Positions 38,375 through 46,016 of a stretch of 64,000 nt of DNA are shown in pieces. Source of the stretch: Dyella_D sp052115385 (GTDB lineage: Bacteria > Pseudomonadota > Gammaproteobacteria > Xanthomonadales > Rhodanobacteraceae); NCBI RefSeq assembly GCF_052115385.1, contig NZ_JBFRGP010000001.1:434001-498000 (forward strand), written 5' to 3'. Made by a program: the position numbers and the translations under genes. Within the stretch, counting starts at the first letter, position 1; each line of letters starts with the position of its first letter. The notes beneath the pieces were generated by a model. It was not told where the DNA came from. It ran no database searches and saw nothing but the letters and a program-made list of their open reading frames with translations.

Positions 38375-40642
38375 ATGACCGCGCTTCCGTTCTCCCTGAA
38401 TGCCCGCCACAAAGGCTTCAACCGCGCCGAGATCGTCGACCAGAACTTCATCGAGTTCGTGCAGCTCTGGCAGGGGCAGGTGCATGCCGCGCCGAGCGAC
38501 GGCGAGCCGGTGCTGCCCGGCAGCGCGCTGGATGCGCAGGGTTTCCGCGACCTGCTGGGATCCCAGTTGATCTCGCGCCACCTGGACCTGATGGCGCGCG
38601 TGCTGCGCGTGCAAAACAAAGTGTTCTACACCATCGGCTCCAGCGGCCATGAAGGCAATGCGATGGTGGCGCGGCTCACCCGCCATACCGATCCGGCTTT
38701 TCTGCATTACCGCTCCGGCGGCTTCATGGCCGAGCGCTTCCGCAAGCTGCCCGGCATGGACCCGGTGATGGATTCGGCGCTGTCCTTCGCTGCCAGCATG
38801 GACGATCCGGCCTCCGGCGGCCGCCACAAGGTATGGGGCAGCAAGCCGTTGTGGGTGTTGCCGCAGACGTCGACCATCGCCTCGCATCTGCCGAAGGCCT
38901 TCGGCACCGCGGTGGCGATCGAGCAGGCGCGCCGCATCGGCCACACGCTGCCGGTGCCGCAGGACAGCATCGCGATCTGCTCGTTCGGCGACGCTTCGTC
39001 CAATCACGCCACCGCGCAGACCGCGTTCAATGCGGCGGGATGGACGGCGTATCAGAAGCTGCCCGCGCCGGTGCTGTTCGTGTGCGAGGACAACGGCATC
39101 GGCATCTCGGTGAAGACGCCCAGCGGCTGGATCGCCAACAACTTCCGCCAGCGCCCCGACCTCGATTATTTCTACGCCGACGGCCTGGACCTGGCCGAAG
39201 GCTACGGCCAGGTGCGCGCAGCGGTGGAACACTGCCGCCGCACGCGCCGCCCCACCTTCCTGCATCTGCGCACCACGCGCGTGATGGGCCACGCCGGCAC
39301 CGATTTCGAGATCGAGTGGCGCAGCGTGGAGGAACTGTTCGCGCTGGAAGCGACCGACCCGCTGCTGCGCTCGGCCGAGATCGCGCTGGCCTCCGGCCTG
39401 TACACGCGCGAGGCGCTGCTGGCGCTGTACGAAGCTACCCGCAAGCAATGCTTCGCCGCCGCCGAGGACGCCGACCGCCGTCCGCGCCTGGGCACGCTGG
39501 CCGAAGTGATGAAGCCGCTGGCGCCGTACACGCCCGCCGCGGTGAAGGCCGAAGCCGAGCGCGCCGACTACGCCGCGCGCCGCGCCGAAGTGTTCGGCGG
39601 CGAAGAAAAACTGCCGGAGAAGCAGCCGCCGCGTCACCTGGCGATCCAGATCGGCCAGGCGCTGCACGACGTGATGGCCAAGTACCCGGAGTCGCTGCTG
39701 TTCGGCGAGGACGTGGCGTTGAAGGGCGGCGTGTATACGGTGACCAAGGGCTTGTTCAAGACCTTCAAGGGCAACCGCGTGTTCAACACGCTGCTGGACG
39801 AGACGGTGATCCTCGGCCTGGCCCAGGGCTACGCCAACATGGGCATGCTGCCGCTGCCGGAAATCCAGTACCTGGCGTATTTCCACAACGCCTGCGACCA
39901 GATCCGCGGCGAGGCCTGCAGCCTGCAGTTCTTCTCCAACGACCAGTACCGCAATCCGCTGGTGATGCGCGTCGCCTCGCTGGGTTACCAGAAGGGCTTC
40001 GGTGGCCACTTCCACAATGACAACTCGATCACCGCGCTGCGCGATATCCCTGGCCTGGTGGTCGGCTGCCCCAGTCGCGGCGACGACGCGGCGGCGATGC
40101 TGCGCACGCTGATGGCGCTGGCCAAGGTGGACGGGCGCGTGTGCGCATTCCTGGAACCGATCGCGCTGTACATGACCAAGGACCTGTACGAAGCCGGCGA
40201 CGGCCTGTGGCAATACGCCTATCCCGCACCGGGCGAGGCGCTGACGCTGGGCGAAGGCCGCGTGTATGCACAGGATGCCGACGACCTGGTGGTGTTCACC
40301 TTCGGCAACGGCGTGCCGATGGCATTGCGCGCCGCGCGCGAGATCGAAAAGCAGCATGGCTGGCGCACGCGCGTGGTGGATCTGCGCTGGCTGGCGCCGC
40401 TCAACGATGCGTTCATCGTCGAGCAGGCGCGTAGTGCCAGGCGCATCCTGGTGCTCGACGAAGGCCGCCGCAGCGCCGGCGTGGGCGAGGGCATCATCAC
40501 CGCCATCGTCGAAGGAGGTTACGGCGCGACACCGCTGCAGCGCGTGGTCGGCGTCGATACGTACACGCCGCTGGCCGGCGCGGCGCTGCTGGTGCTGCCG
40601 GGCGAGGTCGATATCGTGGCCGCGGCCGGACGCATGGCCTGA
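38375..40642 (+). CDS. Fused E1 alpha-beta 2-oxoacid dehydrogenase (branched-chain type)
   Basis: A 755-residue thiamine-diphosphate enzyme in which the E1 alpha and beta chains of the branched-chain 2-oxoacid dehydrogenase type are fused. The alpha part (about 1-390) has the ThDP motif beginning CSFGDASSNHATAQTAFN and ending FVCEDNGIG. The beta part (about 420-755) has LFGEDVALKGGVYTVTKGL, FNTLLDETVILGLAQG and the C-terminal VLDEGRRSAGVGEGI. It would decarboxylate branched-chain keto acids and pass the acyl group to an E2 lipoyl protein, but no E2 or E3 gene is nearby. It starts 53 bases after the nucleotidyltransferase gene. Confidence 0.88.
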   Translation: MTALPFSLNARHKGFNRAEIVDQNFIEFVQLWQGQVHAAPSDGEPVLPGSALDAQGFRDLLGSQLISRHLDLMARVLRVQNKVFYTIGSSGHEGNAMVARLTRHTDPAFLHYRSGGFMAERFRKLPGMDPVMDSALSFAASMDDPASGGRHKVWGSKPLWVLPQTSTIASHLPKAFGTAVAIEQARRIGHTLPVPQDSIAICSFGDASSNHATAQTAFNAAGWTAYQKLPAPVLFVCEDNGIGISVKTPSGWIANNFRQRPDLDYFYADGLDLAEGYGQVRAAVEHCRRTRRPTFLHLRTTRVMGHAGTDFEIEWRSVEELFALEATDPLLRSAEIALASGLYTREALLALYEATRKQCFAAAEDADRRPRLGTLAEVMKPLAPYTPAAVKAEAERADYAARRAEVFGGEEKLPEKQPPRHLAIQIGQALHDVMAKYPESLLFGEDVALKGGVYTVTKGLFKTFKGNRVFNTLLDETVILGLAQGYANMGMLPLPEIQYLAYFHNACDQIRGEACSLQFFSNDQYRNPLVMRVASLGYQKGFGGHFHNDNSITALRDIPGLVVGCPSRGDDAAAMLRTLMALAKVDGRVCAFLEPIALYMTKDLYEAGDGLWQYAYPAPGEALTLGEGRVYAQDADDLVVFTFGNGVPMALRAAREIEKQHGWRTRVVDLRWLAPLNDAFIVEQARSARRILVLDEGRRSAGVGEGIITAIVEGGYGATPLQRVVGVDTYTPLAGAALLVLPGEVDIVAAAGRMA

Positions 40643-40654
40643 GCAAAGCGCATG

Positions 40655-40750
40655 GCGCAGGTTGGGGTGAGCCGCAGGCGAACCCCAACATCACGATGCG
40701 CGTGAAGGCGGCAATGTTGGGGTTCGCCTGCGGCTCACCCCAACCTACGC
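40655..40750. repeat. REP/BIME-like palindromic repeat, copy 3
   Basis: Arms GCAGGTTGGGGTGAGCCGCA and its near-complement flank a spacer; the right arm ends CCCCAACCTACGC. It lies 12 bases after the E1 stop codon and about 100 bases before the lysozyme-inhibitor gene, between codirectional genes. Confidence 0.85.
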
Positions 40751-40846
40751 GTGATGTGGTTCACGGCATGGCGCAACAAGGGTGGCGATTCAGCCCTCGC
40801 CCCGTATGGTCGAAGCCCTTCGCATGAATAACGAAGGGAGGCAGCC

Positions 40847-41413
40847 ATGAAACATGCCGTTCACGCGCTCGTGATCGCCTCGGTCCTCGCCGTCGCCGCG
40901 TGCACGCAGGACGACACCGACCCTCCGGCGAAGTCGGCGCAAGCGCCTGCGATATCCACCACCTCCACCGCGGCGGCGAGCAACCAGGCATCCGCACTCG
41001 ACAGCAGCGCCGCCAGCGCATCTTCCACCACTGCGCCGGCCGCCGACGGTCCTTATCTGTTCGACCTGCTGCAACGCCCCGATTTCGCCGCGGCGTTCCA
41101 GGCGCTGGGTGGAGCGAAGGATCTTCCGGAATGGACGCAGCAGGGCGGCACCTCGACCCCGGCGCAGAAAGTCGCGGTGGACGGCAAGAGCTTGCTCGCC
41201 GCCGGCGGCTGCAAGCCGCACGATTGTCCGAGCGAACGCATCGTGCTGCTCTACGACGAGAAGACGCATGCGATGTGGGGTGTGTTCGCGCGGCGCCAGG
41301 GCGAAGCGCCGGTCGACGTCAGCGACGGCAGCAACGACCAGTTGAGCTGGCTGGGCGAGCCGAGCGACGCGACGAAAGATGAGCTGAAGAAGAAGCTGTA
41401 CTACCCGGAGTAG
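40847..41413 (+). CDS. Ivy-like lysozyme-inhibitor lipoprotein
   Basis: A 188-residue secreted protein with a lipoprotein signal (LAVAACTQ, cysteine about residue 19), then about 45 residues of Ser/Ala/Thr-rich linker, then a globular domain of about 120 residues. That domain contains AAGGCKPHDCPSE; the cysteine-closed CKPHDC loop is the hallmark of Ivy, the periplasmic inhibitor of C-type lysozyme, where the histidine enters the lysozyme active site. YLFDLL at its start and a C-terminal Lys-rich helix also fit. It has a strong AGGGAGG ribosome-binding site. Lipid anchoring and the linker differ from soluble E. coli Ivy. Confidence 0.85.
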   Translation: MKHAVHALVIASVLAVAACTQDDTDPPAKSAQAPAISTTSTAAASNQASALDSSAASASSTTAPAADGPYLFDLLQRPDFAAAFQALGGAKDLPEWTQQGGTSTPAQKVAVDGKSLLAAGGCKPHDCPSERIVLLYDEKTHAMWGVFARRQGEAPVDVSDGSNDQLSWLGEPSDATKDELKKKLYYPE

Positions 41414-41426
41414 TGGCCGCGCCTGG

Positions 41427-43160
41427 CTATGATTCCTGGCGCAGCGAACGCGCCGCCGCCCGTTCGCGCAAACGGCACGCCATCAGTTTCTCGTCCACCC
41501 GCACGCGGTTGCGGCCTTCCAGCTTGGCGCGGTACATCGCGTGGTCGGCGCGCTCGACCAGGGTTTCCACCGTATCGTCGGGCCGGCGCATGGCGATGCC
41601 GATGCTCACCGTCAGCAACTGCTGGCGGCCATCCACGGGAATCTCCAGCCGATGCACGCGCCGGCATAGCCGCGTGGCCACGTGGATCGCCTGCGGCAGT
41701 TCCACGCCGCGCAGCACGGCCAGGAATTCTTCGCCGCCATGGCGGCCCAGCAGGTCTTGCGGACGCAGTTCGTGGCTCAGCGCCGCCGCCACGGCAGCCA
41801 GCGCGCAGTCGCCGGCATGATGGCCCTGGCTGTCGTTGAGCGCCTTGAAGCAGTCCAGGTCGAGGAACAGCAGCGCGAGCGGTTCGCTGTTGCACGACAT
41901 CGCCGCCTGCAGGCTTTCGCTCAGCGCGCGGCGGTTGAGCACGCGGGTGAGCGCGTCGACATCGGCCAGTTCGCGCACCACGTCGGTGTCGTGGCGCATC
42001 GCCAGCGCGCGGTCGGCCAGGCCCAGCGCCAGCACCACCGCCTGCACCGCGCCGGCGGCCAGCGCGGCGTCGTCCAGCCAGTCCATGCCGGGCAGGGCGC
42101 CGTTGGCCTGCGCGCTGTCCAGCACGGTCAGTGCCAGCAGTGGAGTGAAACCAAGCAGGAAATAACGCGCACTGCGCGAACCGCGCACGGCGGCGACCAC
42201 GCCGGCGGCCAGCAGCAGCACGGCGCCGATCAGCAGCATGGGGTAGTGCAAGGCGCGCGCCGGCGCGATCAGCGCATCCACGTGGCTGCTGCGCATCAGC
42301 ACCAGCGGCGGCGCGCCCAGCGCCAGCGCGAGCGTGGCCGCGTGCAGCGCCGGGGCGAAACGCTGCAGATCGCAGAAGCGCGTCACGAAGACGGCGGCAA
42401 ACGCCAGCGACAACAGCGCCGCGGTCGGCGCGGCAATCTGCGCGGTGCCGGCCAGCCACGCCCATTCCATCGGATGGAACACGTAGCCGGTCTGGATGCC
42501 CTGGATCGCCGCATAGCAGCACACATAGCCGGCGTACCAGCCGAAGGTGGCGTCGCGCAGCATCAGCGCCAGGCATAGCGCGAACGCGGCCATCGCCAGC
42601 ATTACCGCGAAGCAGGCGCTGGCGAACATCAGCCAGCCGGCGTCGCCGCGCAGGTAATCGCCCCAGGGCTGCAGCCCGAAGCGCACCGGCGCGCTGCCCG
42701 CGGCATTGGCCTCGAAGCGCAGCAGGATCGGCGCCGTGGCCGCCGGCTCGGCCGGCATGCGCCACGCCAGCCGGCCGTGGCCGTGCAGCGGTGCGTCGAA
42801 ATCGTCCAGCGCCAGCCGCCGCGCGGGCTCGCCGCGCGCGTACAGCGTCACCGGCGTGAGCGGCGGCGGTTCGATGGTCAGCGCGCGTTCCTCCAGCAGC
42901 GGCACCGGCAGCGGGCGCAGCACCACCCAGGCACCTTCGCCGGGGTTGAGGATCGGGGTCATCGCGGCAGGATCGAAGCTGCGCAGTTCGCCGCGGTCGA
43001 ACGCGGCCAGCACGCCGGCCGGCGTGTCGCCCGGCCGCGCTTCGCACCACGCCGCTTCCATCGCCGCAGTCGATTGCGGCATGGCGCGCCATGGCACGAG
43101 CAGCAGCGCGAGGACCAGCCATCGCCGCCAGCTCTGCGTTCCTGGTATCCAGCCTGCCAC
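41427..43160 (-). CDS. 7TM-sensor diguanylate cyclase (GGEEF)
   Basis: A 577-residue membrane protein. A short signal segment precedes a periplasmic beta-rich domain (about 30-170) resembling the 7TMR-DISMED2 ligand-binding domain, then seven helices (about 180-400) of the 7TMR-DISM type, then a GGDEF domain (about 410-570). The active site is GGEEF near residue 473, and an RPQD inhibitory site lies five residues before it, so the cyclase is probably active and feedback-controlled. It should make cyclic di-GMP in response to an outside signal. I chose the GTG at 43160 because AGGGGGG lies seven bases upstream; the neighbouring GTG at 43163 is an alternative. Confidence 0.85.
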   Translation of the reverse strand: MAGWIPGTQSWRRWLVLALLLVPWRAMPQSTAAMEAAWCEARPGDTPAGVLAAFDRGELRSFDPAAMTPILNPGEGAWVVLRPLPVPLLEERALTIEPPPLTPVTLYARGEPARRLALDDFDAPLHGHGRLAWRMPAEPAATAPILLRFEANAAGSAPVRFGLQPWGDYLRGDAGWLMFASACFAVMLAMAAFALCLALMLRDATFGWYAGYVCCYAAIQGIQTGYVFHPMEWAWLAGTAQIAAPTAALLSLAFAAVFVTRFCDLQRFAPALHAATLALALGAPPLVLMRSSHVDALIAPARALHYPMLLIGAVLLLAAGVVAAVRGSRSARYFLLGFTPLLALTVLDSAQANGALPGMDWLDDAALAAGAVQAVVLALGLADRALAMRHDTDVVRELADVDALTRVLNRRALSESLQAAMSCNSEPLALLFLDLDCFKALNDSQGHHAGDCALAAVAAALSHELRPQDLLGRHGGEEFLAVLRGVELPQAIHVATRLCRRVHRLEIPVDGRQQLLTVSIGIAMRRPDDTVETLVERADHAMYRAKLEGRNRVRVDEKLMACRLRERAAARSLRQES

Positions 43161-43388
43161 CACCGCACCCCCCTGCCGGCCCGCCCGGCGTCCGCGGCCA
43201 TCCTGGCCTGGACCTGCCGTGCGGTCTGGTCTCGGATTCTGGCCGAGTCGCGGCGGCGGACCCATTCGGTCGAATGGCCTAGGAAAGAAAGCATGGGGCG
43301 TGCCATCCGTTGCGCCAACGCAGGCGTCACCTTGCCTTGACCGCGGCTCCGCAAGCTTGGGCGCTCCTCCTCCGACGGAGCATTCGCC

Positions 43389-43937
43389 ATGAGCATCAAG
43401 GTCGCCGTATTCGTGGGCAGTCTTCGCCAGGATTCGATCAACCGCAGACTCGCCCTGGCGGTGGAGAAGCTGGCGCCGCAGGATTTTTCGTTCCAGCACC
43501 TGCCGATCGGCGGGTTGCCGCTCTACAACCAGGACTTCGACGGCGACTATCCGGCCGCGTGCAAGGAGCTCAAGCGCGCGGTGGAAGCGGCGGATGCGCT
43601 GCTGTTCGTGACGCCGGAATACAACCGCTCGATACCGGGCGTGTTGAAGAACGCGATCGATATCGCGTCGCGGCCGTGGGGGACGAATTCGTTCGCGGGC
43701 AAACCCGGTGCGGTGATCGGTGCGTCGATCGGCGCCACGGGTTCGGCCTTGTCGCAGCAGCATCTGCGCAATGTGCTGACTTACGTGGACGTGGCGATGC
43801 TGGCGCAGCCGGAGGTGTTCGTGGCGTTCAAGGAAGGCTTGATCGATGCAGAGGGGAATGTGTCGAGCGATGGTACGAGGAAGTTCCTGCAGGGGTTTGT
43901 GGACAAGTACGTGGGATGGATAAAGCGTTTCCGCTGA
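43389..43937 (+). CDS. NAD(P)H-dependent FMN reductase (ChrR/YieF-like)
   Basis: A 182-residue flavodoxin-fold oxidoreductase of the NADPH-dependent FMN reductase family. The FMN phosphate loop is VFVGSLRQDSINRRLA, and TPEYNRSIPGVLKNAIDIASRP is the second signature (flavin ring and tetramer contact). Relatives reduce quinones, azo dyes and chromate, protecting from one-electron redox cycling; the natural substrate here is unknown. ATG at 43389 with a GACGGAG ribosome-binding site. Its stop codon is 7 bases before a palindromic repeat. Confidence 0.9.
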   Translation: MSIKVAVFVGSLRQDSINRRLALAVEKLAPQDFSFQHLPIGGLPLYNQDFDGDYPAACKELKRAVEAADALLFVTPEYNRSIPGVLKNAIDIASRPWGTNSFAGKPGAVIGASIGATGSALSQQHLRNVLTYVDVAMLAQPEVFVAFKEGLIDAEGNVSSDGTRKFLQGFVDKYVGWIKRFR

Positions 43938-43944
43938 AGTGCAA

Positions 43945-44038
43945 CGGCGTAGGTTGGGGTGAGCGCAAGCGAACCCCAACGCTCACGTACGCCATCGCCA
44001 TGTTGGGGTTCGCTTGCGCTCACCCCAACCTACGCCGG
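43945..44038. repeat. REP/BIME-like palindromic repeat, copy 4
   Basis: Arms GCGTAGGTTGGGGTGAGCGC and GCGCTCACCCCAACCTACGC flank a spacer of roughly 50 bases. It lies between two convergent genes (FMN reductase and the amide ligase) with only a few bases on either side. Confidence 0.85.
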
Positions 44039-44048
44039 TCGTTGCGCG

Positions 44049-45617
44049 TCAAGCCAACTGCCTGGCCAGCCGCTCCATCCAGAGAAACGACACCAGCACC
44101 GCCGTCGGCGCACGCGCGCGGCTGCTGGCCACCGCATCGAGCAGGTTCATTACCCCACGCCGGTCGACCAGGCCAAGATCCGCCAGCGCGCATTCGTGCA
44201 ACTGCTCCGCCAGCATGCCCGCCTGCGTCGCGATCAAAGCCGGAAACACCTGCTCGAACGTCTCCTTCCGATAACCGGCCGGAAACGTATCCTCGCCCAG
44301 CCGCTGCTGCAGATAGCGCTGCATCAGGGCGCGCCCGCGCCGTTGCTCGAGCGGGAGCTGATGACAGAACCGCGCCAGGCGCGGATCGCTCAATGGATTG
44401 ACCGGCCACAGGCCGCGCCGCGCGATGTCCGCCGCGCGGCAAGCCTGCGCGGCGAGCGCGGTGGTCGGCACCGGGCCGGCTGGGGCGCCGAAGCTGTGCA
44501 GGCCGCGCGCGGCTTCCCGCGCACGCGGCGTGAGCAGCGTGTCGACTTGTGCGCGGTGCGTGCGCTCGCGTTGCGCTTCGAGCGTGTCGTGCTCGCTGGC
44601 TAGTTCGTGCAGGTAGTCGGGAAATAGTTCGTCGCCGCCCACGCCGGTATAGAGCCGGTCGCAACCGAGCGAAGCGGCGCGATCCCACAGCGCGGCGCAG
44701 GCCTCAAGGTAATACTCCTCATTGAAGCCCAGCCGCTGTCCCGGCACCGGGCGCAGGTCGAGGCTTGGGAGCCGCGCAGCGATCTCCACCGTTTCGTCGT
44801 GCAGGCCAAGTCGTTCCACGATGGCCCCGCGGCGCTTCAACTGCGGCTGCCGCATCTCGCCTTCGAGCAGGATGCCGAGGCTGCTGCGCGGCGCGGCGAT
44901 CGCGGCCAGGCCGCAGGCCACCGTGGCCGAATCCATGCCGCCGCTGAGTTCGAGCGCGCTGCGTGCCGCGATGAACGGGCGCGCATCGACTGCTTCGCGC
45001 AATTGCGTGGCGAATGACGCGAGCCACGCGTTGCGCTCGCGCGGTTCCGCCAGCGCGGTGAGCGGCACCGGCGGCGGGTAGTGATAGCTGGCCTTGCCCG
45101 GCTCGACGGACAACGAGGCGCGTTCGGTCAACATCACGATGCCCACCGCGATCTGCCGCGCCGAGTAGATCGTGTGCAGCGCGAGGCGATGGCTCGCTAT
45201 TTCGAAGTCCAGCGCGGTCGGCGCGCGGGTCAGTTCGCCGGCATCCCAGGACAGTTCCAGCCGGTCGTCCGTGGCGCGCGCATACATCGGCAGCGCGCCG
45301 AGCACGCCTGCGCGCAGCTTGAGGCGGCCCCCGGCCTGCGCCGCTTCGACCATCGCGTAATCGAGCGGCCACAGCAGGCATTCGCGGTAGCGCTGTTCGT
45401 ACTCGGCGGCGTCGACGTCGAGTTGCCGTGCCGGCGCGCCGCCTTCGGTGCGGCGCTCGCGCACGGTGGCGAACCACTGGCCGTCGGTGCGCACCAGCAG
45501 GGTTTCCAGCGCGGGATGCGCGAATGGTTCGATGCGGCTCGCGCCGAAGGCGACGGCCTGGCCGTCCCAGCGCGGATCGAATGCAAGATCGGCGAGCGCG
45601 ATCGTGGCCTTGAGCAT
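44049..45617 (-). CDS. Asparagine-synthetase-like amide ligase, lasso-cyclase/BLS type
   Basis: A 522-residue protein with the two-domain plan of class B asparagine synthetases but without the glutaminase nucleophile: residue 2 is Leu, not Cys. The ATP-pyrophosphatase domain is intact: SGGMDS at 225-230 (PP-loop), TGVGGDELF at 324-332, and a GYRKETFEQ segment at 448-456, whose Tyr and Lys match catalytic residues of beta-lactam synthetase and lasso-peptide cyclases. It should therefore adenylate a carboxylate and form an amide with an internal or peptide amine rather than make asparagine. A short peptide gene lies upstream on the same strand, separated by a terminator hairpin. No protease, RRE protein or transporter is nearby. 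Confidence 0.75.
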   Translation of the reverse strand: MLKATIALADLAFDPRWDGQAVAFGASRIEPFAHPALETLLVRTDGQWFATVRERRTEGGAPARQLDVDAAEYEQRYRECLLWPLDYAMVEAAQAGGRLKLRAGVLGALPMYARATDDRLELSWDAGELTRAPTALDFEIASHRLALHTIYSARQIAVGIVMLTERASLSVEPGKASYHYPPPVPLTALAEPRERNAWLASFATQLREAVDARPFIAARSALELSGGMDSATVACGLAAIAAPRSSLGILLEGEMRQPQLKRRGAIVERLGLHDETVEIAARLPSLDLRPVPGQRLGFNEEYYLEACAALWDRAASLGCDRLYTGVGGDELFPDYLHELASEHDTLEAQRERTHRAQVDTLLTPRAREAARGLHSFGAPAGPVPTTALAAQACRAADIARRGLWPVNPLSDPRLARFCHQLPLEQRRGRALMQRYLQQRLGEDTFPAGYRKETFEQVFPALIATQAGMLAEQLHECALADLGLVDRRGVMNLLDAVASSRARAPTAVLVSFLWMERLARQLA

Positions 45618-45654
45618 GTTCCGTCCAGGAAAGGCGGGGCCAGCAACACCGGCA

Positions 45655-45685
45655 TGAAAAAGCCGCCCCGTTGGCGGGGCGGCTT
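45655..45685 (-). terminator. Terminator/attenuator between peptide gene and ligase gene
   Basis: On the minus strand, AAGCCGCCCCG pairs with CGGGGCGGCTT around CCAA and is followed by TTTT. It starts about 40 bases after the peptide stop and lies before the ligase start. It would let the peptide be made in excess over the enzyme. Confidence 0.8.
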
Positions 45686-45727
45686 GGCGGTCACCCGTGA
45701 GGGCGCGTGGTCATGTTGCGCGGCGAC

Positions 45728-45901
45728 TCAGCCGCCGCCGTCGTTGCGGCCGCCGAAGGTACCGATATCGCCATCGAATCGGGTCTTCGGCGCACGCTTC
45801 TGCATGGGAGCCTGTTTCTGCAACGGCGCGTCCATCGGCACGCCGAATACGTCAGCTGCAATCACGCCTTCTTCACGCACGGTGAGTTCCTGAAGTTCCA
45901 T
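45728..45901 (-). CDS. Putative ribosomally made modified-peptide precursor (57 aa)
   Basis: A 57-residue open frame, ATG at 45901, with an AAAGGGC ribosome-binding site seven bases before. The first half is acidic and leader-like (MELQELTVREEG, residues 1-12). A basic, Gln/Pro-rich middle follows (QKQAPMQKRAPK). The C-terminal 18 residues TRFDGDIGTFGGRNDGGG are rich in Gly, Asp and Asn, as expected of a core peptide. It is followed by a terminator hairpin and then a peptide-cyclase-like ligase. It does not fit the usual lasso rule (Thr at -2, Gly at 1, Asp/Glu at 7-9) with a tail of useful length. That it is a precursor is inference from size, composition and neighbour. Confidence 0.55.
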   Translation of the reverse strand: MELQELTVREEGVIAADVFGVPMDAPLQKQAPMQKRAPKTRFDGDIGTFGGRNDGGG

Positions 45902-45944
45902 GTGAATGCCCTTTGCGATTGAGCCGCGACAATGCGGCCGACCG

Positions 45945-45975
45945 AGACTAGCACCCGGCTGGCGCGCCAAACCAC
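45945..45975 (-). promoter_or_regulatory. Candidate promoter of the peptide gene
   Basis: On the minus strand, TGCTAGTCT forms an extended -10 element (TAGTCT at 45950-45945), giving a leader of about 40 bases. A weak TTTGGC-like -35 lies upstream with short spacing. The gap to polyphosphate kinase is 115 bases. Confidence 0.35.
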
Positions 45976-46016
45976 CACGCCTGCCGGCCTTCACAAAGCC
46001 TGCACATCGCGCCCGG

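Noticed and set aside
44049..45901. Calling the peptide/ligase pair a classical lasso-peptide cluster
   Set aside because: No B-type protease or RRE gene is present and no Gly start with Thr at -2 and a ring-closing Asp/Glu at 7-9 gives a core with a usable tail.
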